DNA of 64,000 nt from the NCBI GenBank assembly GCA_028564705.1, contig JAPXFQ010002633.1:1449001-1513000 (forward strand), given 5' to 3'. Positions 11,530 through 24,061 of this stretch are shown in pieces. Source of the DNA: Apricaphanius iberus. Its lineage: Eukaryota; Chordata; Actinopteri; Cyprinodontiformes; Aphaniidae. The position numbers were made by a program, and so were the translations under genes. Position 1 is the first letter of the stretch. Each line of letters begins with the position of its first letter. The notes beneath the pieces were generated by a model. That model was not told the DNA's origin, made no database searches, and worked only from the letters and a program-made list of their open reading frames with translations.

Positions 11530-12202
11530 CTGGATGTTGTTAAGTTCTGGCAGACTAAAGGAGTTCGGCCCGGATGCTCGTTGAGGCAAAAAGTCGGCCG
11601 TGGGAGGTGTTTGGACAGGCCATGTAAAACGACTTCCGTGTGGCTTCGATGCGATTCTGGTCCAACATCCAGTGTCTCAGGTGGCAAAAGCGGTCCATCT
11701 CCAACACCGTTTACAGTGCTGACCTCGACTTTGGACAATTTTGGGTCGGTGGATGAAATACTCCTGCCTTCCATCTTGGAAGCAGGGGCTCGGGACTTTA
11801 GGCCGGGCTCTCCAATCTTTGGTGCTGAGGTCATAGAGGTAATTAAAAAGCTCCTTGGTGGCAAGGCTCTGGGTGGATGACATTTGCCTGGAGTTTCTCA
11901 AGGCTCTGGATGTTGTGGGGCTGTGTTGGCTAACGCGGCTCTGCAATATTGAATGGACTTTGGGGGCAGTTCCCTTGGATTGACAGACTGAGGTGGTGGT
12001 AACCCTATTTAAAAAGGGGGACCGCAGAGTGTGTTCCAACTACATGGGGATCACACATATAAGTAGTCCAATGGTTAGTCAAACTTTGGATCCAGGAGGA
12101 ACAGTGTAGTTTTAGTCCTGGCTGTGGAATCCTGGACAGGCTCTCCTCCCTCAGCAGGGTCCTGGAGGGTGCATGGGATTTCACCCAACTGGTCTACATG
12201 TG
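11530..12202 (+). pseudogene. LINE reverse-transcriptase remnant, upstream part (LINE-A)
   Basis: A broken plus-strand frame matches fish non-LTR retrotransposons: SLLTSTLDNFGSVDE, EVIEVIKKLLGGKALGG, then frameshifted FLKALDVVGL, LPLDWQ and FKKGDRRVCSNYMGI. It stops at TGGTCTACATGTGTTTC (VYMCF), where the intact family continues VDLEKAFDRVPRG. The rest is at 13640, after a minus-strand L2 insertion. Confidence 0.8.
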
Positions 12203-12204
12203 TT

Positions 12205-12232
12205 TCAGAATCAGAATCAGAATCAGAATCAG
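12205..12232. repeat. (TCAGAA)n, terminal repeat of L2 LINE
   Basis: Four to five TCAGAA units, reading ATTCTG on the LINE strand, marking its 3' end. Confidence 0.9.
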
Positions 12233-12302
12233 TTTATTGGCCAAGTATGTCACATACAAGGAATTTGACTCCGGCAAACTTTTTCCTCCAGTACAGAACT
12301 TG

Positions 12303-12595
12303 AATAAGTGAAATCCATCCATCCATCCATCTTCTTAACCGCTTATCCAATTCAGGGTCACGGGGCAGCTGGAGCCTATCCCAGCAATTATCAGGCGTTA
12401 GGCAGGGTACACTCTGAACAGGACGCCAGTCTGTTGCAGGGCCAACACAGAGAGACAGACAACCATTCACACTCACATTCATTCCTAGGGACAATTTAGA
12501 GTGATCAATTCACCTATCATGCATGTTTTTGGACTGTGGGAGGAAGCCGGAGTACCCGGAGAGAACCCACGCATACACGGGGAAATAAGTGAAAT
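12303..12595 (-). mobile_element. SINE (subfamily A) nested in the L2 3' UTR, with duplication
   Basis: Element 12315-12583 in reverse orientation, 5'-truncated. The perfect 12-bp duplication AATAAGTGAAAT lies at 12303-12314 and 12584-12595. It reads nearly base for base like the copies at 24894 and 37424. Confidence 0.93.
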
Positions 12596-12769
12596 AAAAA
12601 AAGAAAAAAAAGAAAAATATGAACAAAAATAAGTAAAAATACAAATAAATATCAGATCGTAAATAATAAAGGATAATATATACACCAAGCCGGGGTTATT
12701 TTACAGTGAGTATGTACAGAAGTGCAGAGTTATAGTTTATTGTTATGTGAGCGCACTCACACACTGTGA

Positions 12770-13588
12770 CTAGACAGAGTTCGTCAGAGCGACAGCCTGG
12801 GGGAAAAAACTGTTTTTGTGTCGGGTGGTTTTGGCGTACAACGCTCTGTAACGCCGACCTGAGGGGAGGAGCCTAAACAGATTGTGGCCAGGGTGTGAGG
12901 GGTCAGTGGTGATTTTCCTGGCCCGCTTCCTGACCCTGGCCCGGAATAGGTCCTGAATGGAGGGAAGATCGGTTCCTATGATCCTCTCTGCAGTCCTGAC
13001 TGTTCTCTGCAGTCTGTCCTTGTCTTGCCTGGTGGCGGATCCGAACCAGACAGAGATGGATGAGGTCAGGACAGACTGGACTATTGCTGTGTAGAAGATG
13101 ATCAGCAGCTCCTGGGGCAGGTTGAACTTCCTGAGCTGACGCAGAAAGTACAGCCTTTGCTGGGCCTTTTTCCTTATTATGTTGATGTGTGAGGTCCACT
13201 TCAGGTCCCGTGTGATGGTGGATCCTAGGAACCTGAAAGACTCCACTGTGGGGACTGGCTTGTTGAGGATCATGAGAGGAGATGTTGATGGTGGTCTCTT
13301 CCTGAAGTCCACTGTCATCTCCACAGTTTTGAGCGGGTTTAGCTCCAGGTGGTTCTGACTGCACCAGAGAACCAGCTGTTCCACTTCCTTTCTGTACACA
13401 GACTCGTCGCCGTCGCGGATGAGTCCAATGACGGTGGTGTCATCTGCAAACTTCAGGAGTTTCACAGAAGGGTCCCTCGACGTGCAGTCAGTGGTGTAAA
13501 GGGAGAAGAGCAGTGGGGAGAGAACACATCCCTGGGGGGCGCCGATGCTGAGGGAACGGGAGCTGGATATGAAGTTACCCAGTTTCAC
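12770..13588 (-). CDS. L2-type reverse transcriptase, partial open frame
   Basis: 272 codons, stop at 12770. It covers the palm (GAPQGC), the FADD active site and the thumb of the LINE reverse transcriptase. The N-terminal palm and endonuclease are lost by 5' truncation, so it cannot be autonomous. The Met used is simply the first in the open frame, not a real start. Confidence 0.85.
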   Translation of the reverse strand: MKLGNFISSSRSLSIGAPQGCVLSPLLFSLYTTDCTSRDPSVKLLKFADDTTVIGLIRDGDESVYRKEVEQLVLWCSQNHLELNPLKTVEMTVDFRKRPPSTSPLMILNKPVPTVESFRFLGSTITRDLKWTSHINIIRKKAQQRLYFLRQLRKFNLPQELLIIFYTAIVQSVLTSSISVWFGSATRQDKDRLQRTVRTAERIIGTDLPSIQDLFRARVRKRARKITTDPSHPGHNLFRLLPSGRRYRALYAKTTRHKNSFFPQAVALTNSV

Positions 13589-13639
13589 CTGCTGCCTCCT
13601 GTCAGTCAGGAAACTGACTGACAGGTGTCAGTGACTGGT

Positions 13640-14166
13640 GTTCAAATGTGTCCCTCGGGGAGTCCTGTGGGGGGTACTCCAAAAGTATGGGGCACCTTGA
13701 TCCTTAAGGGCTGTTAGGTCCCTGTATAAACAGTATTAGAGTTTGGTTTGCATTGCAGATGATGTGGTCTTGATGGCTTTATTTTAACGCAATCTACAGC
13801 TTTTGAAGGAGAGGTTCGCCGCTGAGTGTGAAGCTGCTGGGATGAGAATCAGCACCTCCAAACCCGAAACCATGGTCTTGAGTCTGAAAAGGATAGAGTG
13901 CCTTCTCTAGATCGGGGACAAATTCCTGCCCCAAGTGGAGAAGTTCAAGAATCTGGGGGTCTTGTTAATAGATAAGGGGAAACAAATGGAGCGGGATATC
14001 GATAGGTGGATTGGTAAGACATCAGCAGTTATGCAGGAGCTGTACCGGTCTGTTGTGGTGAAAAGAGAGCTGAGCAAAAAGGCAAAACTCTCAATTTACC
14101 ATTCGATCGATGTTCCTATCCTCATATATGGTAATGAGCTCTGGGCTGCTGCCCATGTGACCTGAC
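13640..14166 (+). pseudogene. LINE-A reverse-transcriptase remnant, downstream part
   Basis: The plus strand resumes LINE-A with VPRGVLWGVLQKYG, DDVVLMA, AAGMRISTSKPETMVL and then an open stretch PQVEKFKNLGVLL to SVVVKRELSKKAKLSIY and ILIYGNELW. Several stops and shifts are present. Together with 11530-12202 it is one element split by L2. Confidence 0.82.
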
Positions 14167-15225
14167 CCCGGATAAGTGGAAATGATGGAAGAGACAAGCA
14201 CATGTTGACAGTCAGGTAGTCAGACAGTCAGATCAAGTCATAAAGCAGTAGTTTATTTTTTGATCCAGAATTTCTTTTCTGTGATTTAAAAAAGCTTTAT
14301 ATTTAAAAGACTGCTTTTCACCTATCTGTAGACTTAGAAATATGCTGGAAATCCTCTATGTATATACAGAAACAGTCCCAAGACAGCTGGAGGCATGCAA
14401 CAACTCAACCAACTGTACTTCAGACCCTTTATGTGTTGAGTGTTTGATGGGTACATCTGTAACATGGTGCCTATTAAAAAACTTAGAGTGTTTCTATTTT
14501 TTTCCCTCTGGGTTATTGATTTTTAAAACTTTGGTTATGGATTATATCATATTAGGACATGCAGAAGAGACAGAGTAATCAAATCAGTATTCATAGTGCC
14601 ACAGTGTAGATTTCTACTGCCAAAACGAAATAAAAAAAACAGCTTTCTTATAGAGTTAATGAAAATATTCACGACAGACCGAGATACCCCAAGGTCCTTT
14701 TGTAGAATGCTCAGATGGATGATAACTGCCAAAAGGTTGGAAGTTTACAATGACTTACCTAAATCTTATTGAGGCACTTTAAAAATGTCTGACATTTTGA
14801 AATAACACTATATTTTGCCTGTGGAAAACTGGTTCTAGACTCTTTTTATGAAAACTTCATTCAGACTTTTCGGGGGGGAGGGGTTAAATATGCGTAACCT
14901 GTTCTAAAGCAAGTTTTTAGGTATTATTAAAATTAGTGAGATAATTTGGGTGAGGTTTAGCGCATCAAACTGCTGTGAGACTGTGTCTGAAGGGTGATCA
15001 TATCCCAGTTTAGATCAGCCATAAGGACAAACTCAGAGCATATGTGTGGTGCTACGAGCTGACTGGAAGCTATAAGTGCTGGAGCTGAAGGTGCTCTATA
15101 GCAACCAGCAACAGAACGAGAGAGTGTAGTTTCAGTAGCTCAAATTGTCTAGGAACTGACTTAGACAGAGCAACAATACATTGCAAGTGATCTTTAACAT
15201 ACATAACCACACCACCACCTCTAGT
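14167..15225. other. intergenic DNA, nothing recognised
   Basis: AT-rich; no family recognised. Confidence 0.4.
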
Positions 15226-15318
15226 TAGGGATGGGTATGCGCTGCTTTTCGGTCTGGTTACAAATGTTTATGTCAGAACCGGTGCCCTAATGGGACCGGA
15301 TATAGGTACTCATCCCTA
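15226..15318. mobile_element. 93-bp hAT-like MITE
   Basis: Ends TAGGGATGGGTA and, reversed, TAGGGATGAGTA. The inside includes ACCGGTGCC. The flanking 8-mers do not match clearly. Confidence 0.65.
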
Positions 15319-17119
15319 CCCCTCATAGCTCTGTCTTGACGAAACACATTATAACCAGGTATAAGGATGTTGAAATCAGTATTTCTTTTTTTTTTTATTC
15401 TCTAAGTTCTTAGAATTTAACAGACTGCAAATATTTACAGCTAAAAAATCCAGTGATTTACGGTCACAATATTCACAAAAACGACTACTGGGCAGTAGCT
15501 AAATCAGCTGGTCCAAAATTTGGATGAACATTACACGTTTTTCTCAAGCAGAGATAGCAATTCTTTGGTACAGTAAAGTTACCGTAAAGCGATCTGTAAG
15601 TTCACTAAATGACATATACTACCCATTTGAAATATTGCACTCACAATATGTCCAAACTTAATGCCATGAATTTAGCCTCATGTCTCTTTAAGAGCCTTGG
15701 ACATTCCCCCTTCCACACACTGTCTTCAACGTCCTCACAACATTCTGCAGTCACATGTGCATGAAGCATTACTCTACGTTCACACCGTTCACGCCATTTT
15801 CACGCGCATGAAGCTTCAAAGACACAACTTGGGGGAGGACCCTGACAGAGACCGCTCCATAGCAGTCGGCTGGCCACCTCCTCCTCCCTCCGTCCTTCTC
15901 CAAACCCTCCAGGAGCTCCCAGTGGACTCTGGTCTCTGAGCTGACAGTTTGACGATCTGTTGTCCCGCATAGGTCCAAGCATCCCCCGCTGAGATACCAA
16001 CTACAGTGCTAAGTGGCTGTCCATCTGTCTGCGCTTAGTAAAGTGTATAATATAATATGTGAACGGCGCGGGACGTGCTGTGGTGGAGACCCCAGGCCCC
16101 AGACCCCAGGCCTGGGTCGTGTTTACTCCTCCAGAGAGGGTGTCTGGGTGTGGAAGCTGTTCATGGCTCAATTCTCGGTTGAGGGAGCAATGCATTTGCC
16201 ACAACGGCTTTTTTAAGAACCACCAATAAACATCTCAAGAGCTTTCCTGTATAAATAGTTTAACTTCTTTATAATGTTTTTTTTTATTTTTTATTTCTGT
16301 GTCTGTGTAGAAAACAGCTTGTGTCATGTAGCTCGAGGTGATTAGCCACGGTATTTATTAGTAGTTCCTCCGTTTTTTTCCCCCTAGAAAGCATTGCACA
16401 ATGTGGAGTAATAACTAGTTATATACTAATTTCCACAAGCGATAGCTGATTGCTGTTGACAACATTCTGCTTTTGTGCTCGGGGATTGGGCGAGGGAGGG
16501 CTGTGGAGAGACGTGGGCGGTAATCAAAATTTAGGGGGTGTTGATGGGAGGTGAGGGTGTACCTAGGTGGAATCTGGCATACAGCGGTCAAAATGGCGGC
16601 TGCAAAAGTTTCAAAAGATTACTCAAACATACATAAATTACCCTAAGAAACACGTGTTTTCAAACGCATGTTTTCAAGGAGGGAATGACATGAGAATGTG
16701 ATGAAAAGCTTTAAAAAGTGGATTTAACATGCCATCCCCCCTAACAGAGAGGAAAACCAGCAACAAATTAAGTCAAGTATCTCCTGCAACAGCATGTTTG
16801 AAAAATATGAAAATGTTTGAAATACCTGTGCATCAAGAAGGCCAACAGTTTTACTATTCCAATGAGATGAAAAATCTCTTGACTGAGGAATGATGTCCAT
16901 TGCACTCTGGCAGAGAAATGCTCTGCCAGAGCCCAGGGTGTTTTCAACAGTCGGCCTGATATCCTGATACTATACAAGCTATACATACTATACAAGTCCA
17001 GAGAACTTTGTAGATGTAAATGGTTTTTAAATAAATAAAATACAAATAAATAAAGACAGAGAAATAAATAAAGACAGACAAATTTGTGTCTTGCATTTTA
17101 TGCTTACATTTCACTCTTA
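15319..17119. other. intergenic DNA with a GC-richer block
   Basis: 15690-16230 is unusually GC-rich for the window (ACGTTCACACCGTTCACGCC, tandem AGACCCCAGGCC near 16088-16111). It may be a transposon, but no ends were found. Confidence 0.3.
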
Positions 17120-17714
17120 GGCCCCGTCCACACTATTGCGTTTTCGTTTAGAAACGGAGAGTTAAAACGAAAACTATCTCCGTCCACACTAGCGTTTTCC
17201 CTGCGTATTAGAATTGATCTCCGTCCTCATTAAAACGACTGAAAACACGGATCACGTAACCATTCTCCAACACTCGGCATGCACACGCCGGTATAAACAG
17301 GAAAGAGATTGACCATTCCTCAGCTGCTAGCAAAGACATCAAAGCCAGTAACGCTTGTAATTTGTTATCCATGTTGCAGTTTCTAACGTAATGTACTCCA
17401 GGCTGTTTTTTTATGTTATTTTCCGGGGACGTGTCATGTGATGGGTGGCTGACGAAGGATATGCCATGACCGATGACACCAAATCATAGAGCCGAGTGTG
17501 ATCTGCTGCGTCATCGTTTCTAAAGTCCTCGGTTTCGAGACGTCCACACCCAAACGCCCTCCGGAGTTTCAAAATGAAAAACAGGGTCGGCAGCGTTTCT
17601 AAACTTCTCCGTTTTGGGTCTCCGTTTTTGCCGTTTTAGTGTGGATGGGAGGTGGAAACGTAGCAAAAGGTCTCCGTTTTTAAAATAAAACGCAGTAGTG
17701 TGGACGGGGCCTTA
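17117..17714. mobile_element. Harbinger-type MITE with TTA duplication
   Basis: Element 17120-17711 (592 bp) starts GGCCCCGTCCACACTATTGC and ends in the inverse, with terminal repeats of about 41 bp and few mismatches. TTA precedes and follows (17117-17119, 17712-17714), the 3-bp duplication typical of PIF/Harbinger. CCGTCCACACTAGCG and TAGTGTGGATGG near the ends repeat the terminal motif. No transposase frame. Confidence 0.85.
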
Positions 17715-20149
17715 CTCTCTGACAGAGAGGCTTTACTATATGTACTGTGTATAGTCCAACTATGACATCATTTGTGTCAGAGGGGACAGTCCTGAGCTTA
17801 AGTCACAAATAGCTACTAAGCAAAGTTTACATTCTGCATAATTTGGATTGATACCTTTAATTGCTCAGAAGTTTTTTTCAGTTTTCTAAAAGCTACAAGT
17901 GAGATAGCTATGAGCTAACAAAAATATTTAGCTATGATAATGTCTAGCAACTTCAATAAAAAAAAAAAAAAACCTAACCCTGTAAGACCCACTCCGATCA
18001 TCTTTTGAGTTATTTCAAAATGTTCCCAGTTGTCTTTGTTATAATGCCGTTTCAAGCCAAAGTCACAAAACCCATTACGTTTTCTAGGACCTAGAAAAAG
18101 CAGAGTAGCACTAGCTCATTAGCAATTCATCTCTGTGGTTTGGGCAGAGCTGTTGGCGCTGTTAATAATATGCAATATCGGAGCTATCCAGCCAGATAGC
18201 AGCTAGGACGAGGACGAAGAACATTAAGACATACATAGATTTAGTCGTGTACAAGTGGATGCATCAGAATTGTTCTGCGATGTCTTTAGAAACGGAGTGG
18301 AAGGATATGATGATGACCAAAAACTTTCAGAGCCTGATCTTCGCTCTTCATTCGCTTTTTTATTGGCTGTTTTATTATGTTGGGAAAACCACTTTACTGG
18401 AGGTCTTCAAACTTCAGGACACTTTTGGAAGAAAGTGAAAAAATAAGTACCTTTGTTGTGCGAGAAATAGGTTTGTTTTCACATTCTACCTCTAAGTCAT
18501 GGTTTATTTTTTATTAAGAGTAATGTGGCACCTTGAAAACTGTCAAGGGATCACACCAGCGGGACAGTTAGTGAAAGCTGATTCATGGCAGGATAAAATT
18601 AGCAGCTTCAATGCGAACAAATAAACAGTGCAAGATGCTGGCTGTTCCGTTGAGAGAATACAGACAGAGTAAACAATGTCTCAATTTTATCTGGTATTTG
18701 CTTAAACTGCTTGAACATTTTTGACTTTTTAGCAGCTTGAGATGGCATATATGCACTGTAAAAGCTTGCTCCACTGAGTAGTGCTTGGCTTCACTCCTAC
18801 AAACTAGTTAATGGGCTGATACTAGAGGGTAATGCAAGATTTCTGCCTGAACTTGAGTAAAATGTAAATGAGTCTGGTACACCATTACCACACTGTGGCA
18901 CACCTGCTGTGCACTGAGGGAGTGGAATGTGTAAACTCTTCATTTGGTGCTTCAGAGAGCACACACACTAGATGTTCCTCTTAGTGTTTACAGTCCTGCA
19001 TGCATATTTATTTTTGTTCAATATACTCTAAAAAGTTGGGAATTATAGGTTTCTCGTGAATGTATTCTTCTGTACTTGTCAAAGGAAAAAGAATTGTGAT
19101 GATGCAACAATTACTTAATTAGGAGTAATGAATGAGAAACAAATGTGTTTTTTTGTCAATTAATTTCTAATTAGTTACACTTGAATTAGCACAGATTTCA
19201 AACAAACATTTTGGTCACAGTTTTTGTAAGTAAATAAATGAAAAACAGTTTTCTTATTTGATTACCTCTCCTCTCAGTCAGAAAACAAGACTGTGCTAAT
19301 TCAACCTTGTAGTGTTCATTTGTTGTCATTTCATGTCGTGTCTAATTGACTAGAGGTATGTAGGCGGCACGCTTCTCAGTGGTCTTGAAATATCAAGATC
19401 ACAGCAGATGCTGATGTGTGCACCTACATCAACAATCAAGCTAGGCTACAAATATGGGTGTGGAGAGAGTGTTGGAATTTAATTTTCCATTCTGTCATGA
19501 GAGATGGCTGGGAAGAAAAGAGCAGGCGGGGTGGTTTTGACAGGTGTGGGTCCGTGGATGAGAAATCGGGGTTTGACATCTGCTCCCCAGAGACAGGGAT
19601 GCAAAAATTGAGAAATTAGATATGACAGGAGGAGGGAGAGTAAGAGAATGATTAGAGGAATTGAGGGTGAAAACAAAGGAGGAATGAGGAACAGGGGGCT
19701 TAGCAGAATATGGGATAAAATGCAGAGATGAGACAAAGATGAGATAAACCAGGCTAATAAAACTTAAAAGATGAAAAGGGTGCCTTAACTCTGCAAGGGG
19801 GAGTAAAACGGTTGATCCAATGTGTCTGTGAGTGAGTGCTGTGTGCATTTGCACATGAAGGTGTAAGGTTAAAAGGGCGGAGCGACGTCCTCAAAACGGT
19901 TATTTTCTCTCATCCTCGGGTAAATGGGAAATTCTTGTCAGTAATAACCCTGCATTGGAGGTGCGTGTGTGGGAGAGTGTGTGTAAATGTTATATAGATG
20001 GGAAATGTTTGTCAGTGATGACTTTGCATTAGGAGTGTTTGGTCCCCAAAGAGTGAAAAAGGAGCCAAAATGACAGTCACAGCAGGAAATTTTCAGTAGT
20101 GCAGAAGGGACAACATCAGAGACTTTTCTGTGTGAGAGCTTACATGTAC
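17715..20149. other. intergenic DNA, nothing recognised
   Basis: Poly-A near 17960; otherwise no repeat family, exon or RNA recognised. Confidence 0.4.
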
Positions 20150-20300
20150 TACACTGCCAAATGTATTCAATCCCCTGTCCAAATGATTGAATCCAGGTGT
20201 CCCAAACACTTCCATGGTATAAAATCCAGCACCTAATAATGCAGGCTACCTCTACAAACAAAAATTTGTGTTCCTCTCAGTGAATTCTACTGTGATACAA
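20150..20300 (+). mobile_element. Tc1-like transposon 5' fragment
   Basis: Starts TACACTGCCAAATGTATTCA, then GAATCCAGGTGTCCC and AATGCAGGCTACCTCTACAA, the leader of a common fish Tc1-like family. The transposase is absent. Confidence 0.65.
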
Positions 20301-20416
20301 TGATTAGATACCACGTATGCAATGACTACTTATTTTCTAATTAACTACTCATTTCAAATTATGGCACTTTTTAGGATTTGTCACAAGGACAGCGCTTGCC
20401 GGATAACACTGTGTTA

Positions 20417-21240
20417 AAGGGGAATTCCAGTTTTTTTCAACCTGGACCTTAATTTTATCAAATTTCATCTTTTCGTACTTACTTTGAGAATTTTCGAGCC
20501 AGTCTGAGCCATTCAGCAGTATTTATATTCACTTCCTCCATCAGCGTAGAACTCCATCCATCCACTCCTTCCTCCATCAGTATCTCCGTAGAACGGGAGT
20601 GCTCGGGTCAGAACAAATTTAGCTTGTAACAAGGTGCCCAAAGCACAGTAATTTTGCCATGTTTAGATTCCACCTGGATTTAATTCTCTTCCGGGCAGAT
20701 TCGGACGTAATACACATTTATACATGTAATGCTGCGGACTTGCGGTATAATGGATGGAATTTATTTATCTGGACTGCATATAGTTAAAAAAAAAATCTGT
20801 GCATTACTTAAAGCGGCCAGAGGGAGTTGTGAACTAATGTGTAATAATCTGTAAAAATGACGGACAGCCCTCAGATCTTTCCGTCACTGTTCTAAAACAA
20901 CAGCCAAATGTTCGATTACGTGACCCCTGCTTCAGCTATAGGCAAATCTTTAATGATGTCAGTGTTTATGTTTCCTTGCACTGCATCATGGGATTTGGTG
21001 GGAAGGATCAGCGTATTTTACCTATAATTCGATTGTTTTGCAAGTTTGTAGGAGGATTTAGTGAAGAAGATGGCTCACTTTTGCTGTTTTGTTGATTGTT
21101 CAGCCCGTTCGGAGCCTGATAAAAAGTTTTTCTTTTTCGTATCAAAAAAGACAGAGAAAGGACAGAGACAATTGAAAGAGATTGCAGGTGAACTGGAGAT
21201 TAAACCTACATGCTCCAAAGAAAGCCTTGATACCTGCAGC
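20417..21240 (+). mobile_element. left end of a foldback-type element, with THAP-like remnant
   Basis: The start (CCAGTTTTTTTCAACCTGGACC) resembles both ends of the element at 42985-44815. At 21070-21243 the plus strand encodes MAHFCCFVDCSARSEPDKKF and on, with the C-x3-C and FFF spacing of a THAP zinc finger N-terminus, then stops. THAP domains occur in P-like and other transposases. The right end of the element was not found. Confidence 0.4.
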
Positions 21241-21431
21241 AACTGACAGAGTTTGTTAGGCTCATTTTTTTCGTGGTAAGTCCGTCTGACAATGTATTTA
21301 CTTAGGGAATATGTTTTTAAAAACTTGCATATTTTAACATCCATTTTAACATCCTGTGCTATATTGTTTTTGCATTCTGATTCAGGTGTCCCAAACACAT
21401 GACTATGCATGCTGCACAGGCATTACTTGTA

Positions 21432-22137
21432 ACCCCTCCTTTCCACCGGACGCGTCAGCAGCACGAGTTTGACCCGTCACAGGAGCCTCATGTCGTAGCA
21501 CTTTTCTAAATATACGCGGCAGTCCTATTTTCTACGAGTCCTATTCTCTGAAATGTGTAAATTTCGAAATTTTGGATAGGGGAAGATCAGACAGCTCGGC
21601 ATCTGGAAATTTTCAAAATAAAATAAAGGTGCTGTTTTCCGTTTGCTTTACTTAAAAAAACGGCCATTACCTGTGCGGCCCGGTGAGAAGTCAATACCTC
21701 ACGGGAGGGTCTCATTTGTGTTTAATCAATGACGACGAACGTTTGATCATTGAAGTGGAGAAGCGCTCAATCCTGTATGACCCCAGTCACACTTTTTATA
21801 AAGACAACGTCAAGAAGGATAAAGCATGGAGTTACATATCTGCTGTTATGGGGCAAGATAGTGAGATCATGCTACTTACTGTATGAACGTATCCTCCCAT
21901 TCTATATGCACCCTTTTCAGTTATGCAAGCTAAAATAAATGGGCCTTGAAGTTTTAATAATTAAACTACAATTAATTACAATGAAATAAATACTGTTTCG
22001 TGCTCTCTCGGTGACAGCTGCTTCCCTGCTGCTACATGCCTTATATGCCCCCAATGGAAAGGGCTAAGCAGATTAATACGCGAGGGAAACATGCTGCTCC
22101 TGTAACATGCTGCTGACGTGTCCGGTGGATAGCACGG
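21432..22137 (+). mobile_element. DNA transposon remnant with MADF-domain exon
   Basis: Inverted ends: TTTCCACCGGACGCGTCAGC (21440 on) against ATCCACCGGACACGTCAGC read back from 22130. Between them, plus-strand 21738-21869 encodes DDERLIIEVEKRSILYDP, then YKDNVKKDKAWSYISAVMG: a MADF (Myb/SANT-like) DNA-binding domain start of the type carried by Harbinger-class transposons. It breaks off before the domain ends. No transposase core is seen. Confidence 0.7.
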
Positions 22138-24061
22138 TAAGTCCTATCTTGAAAGCTGCTTCTACTTTAAATATTAAAGCTGGTGCATGACTGTAAGTTT
22201 CTCCAAGACTGGATTTAAAAAATGAAGAATCGGAGCGTTGTGTAGTGTATGGATTAAGATGGGCACCCCATTTTCAGAGTCCTCGAAGCTGCCGTCCTAG
22301 GTTTGATTCCTGCTCTTGCAGACATTTGCCAATGTTTCTAAACCAATCACACTTTGATGAAACCATTAAACAATTAAGATCCTTCTTTTGCTGCCTCAAT
22401 ATCTTATCCACAGCTTTTCTAAAGAAAATTCTCCCTGTTATTAAATTTGATCTGATACAAATAGTTAACACATCCCTCCTGTCAGGTGTTTTCCCCAGGC
22501 TTTCAGCTATCAAACCACTATTAGAAAAGAACAACCAGAACAATACTTTAAAGGTCCTACAGTATATCATGCTATGTTACAGCTATCAATGTTTGTTATA
22601 GGCACATATATAATAAAATGTTACCATTGGCGTTCTATTGTGTTAATTTGTCCTGAAACTTAATTTTTATCCTGGAGTTATTCTTCGACCCGGAACTAAA
22701 ATGCTCAGTTTCTCTATAATCCTGCCTCCTCCCCGCTAGTGCCGCCCAGTACATGATGTAGCCATGAGCATGGGCAAACAGTAATATTATAAGCCACATT
22801 ATAGCAATACTTTTAAAAAATATTTCAGTAATTTAAATGGATTAGACCTTTCGTTTATTTTTTTTGTAAACAAAGGGTCAATAAATCTGCGCAAGTGACT
22901 GAGTGCTGAAGCAAGCAGATCTTTCCAGCCCTGTTTGTATTTTTAAAACGTTCTCGCTTCTGAGAATGAGGTTGAGAACTGGGTGGATATTATAAAAGCC
23001 GCGGGTGTTGTTTTACACCCGTTTACAGATCAATAAAGTAACCTCACAATGCTGTTATAACTTCAGACAAGCAGCTTCATAAATAGCTAACCCACATTAG
23101 CATTAGCATGTAGCTAGAGTTTACTTAGTGCCCTGGCCTCTCTATCAGGCATCTTTATTTTTGAAATTGATCCAGTTGCAAGAGTTAATCTCTCCGACAA
23201 CCGCTTTGGTTCTGTTCAAGGTTCGGGGAATTGACGGGCACATAAAAACCTGTTGTAGGTGGTTAGATTTGGGATTCCAGAGAAATATTCTCAGCCATTT
23301 CTGGCAATTTTGCTGTTCTTTTAGAATGTTGAATAAAGTCCTGTGATCCTCACAGCCAAACGGGTATTTTCACTGAGAAATTTTAGAAAGTAAAATATTA
23401 CCAAAAACGGTGTTGCAAGAGTCCGAAGCAGCTCGCGCCTGTGAGAAAGAGGGGGTGTACATTTAATCTGCAGGGACTTAAATCTAGATTTAATAATAGA
23501 CTGTGACCTGAACTTCCAGGGCCACATAAATGCAACAACAAGGTCAGCCTTCTACCACTTGAATAACATTTATTGGATTAAAAGAGTAACGTCACAACAG
23601 GACCTCGAAAAAAATCATCTATGCATTTATCTTTAGTTGGCTTGATTACTGCAACAGTGTCCTCAAATGTCTACCCAAAAAGTCAGTCAGACAGCTGCAA
23701 CTGATCCAGAGCACTGCTGCTTGTGTCCTCACTAGAACCAGGAAAGTAGAGCACATCACCCGGTTTCCAAAGTCCTTATACTGGCTCGCTGTAGCTCAAT
23801 GAATAGACTTCAAAATACTCCTGTAGTTTATAAATCTTTGAATTGCTTCTCTCCAAAATATGTTGAAGACCTGCTGTCTTTATACTAACTCCCCAGACCA
23901 CTCAGGTCTTCCAACTCTAACTTATTAATCCTAGAATCAGAACAAAACATGGAGAAGCGGCTTTCAGTTTCTATGCTCTCCTTATTTGGAACAAACATCC
24001 TGATGATTGCAAAGCAGCTCAAACACCAAGCTGCTTTAAAGCAAAACTTAAAAGTTTTGTG

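Larger units (their letters stand above)
12203..13622 (-). mobile_element. L2-type LINE, 5'-truncated, inserted in LINE-A
   Basis: The minus-strand frame 13588-12770 (272 codons) is uninterrupted. It has reverse-transcriptase hallmarks GAPQGCVLSPLLFSLY and the catalytic FADDTTVIG, then the RT C-terminal region LRQLRKFNLPQELL and SGRRYRALYAKTTRHKNSFF. It is followed by a 3' UTR (holding a SINE) and a terminal (ATTCTG)n tail at 12232-12205. Full L2 elements also carry an endonuclease; that half is missing. The open frame suggests a fairly young insertion. Confidence 0.9.

Noticed and set aside
13349..13621. Plus-strand frame across the L2 element
   Set aside because: Antisense shadow of the reverse-transcriptase frame.
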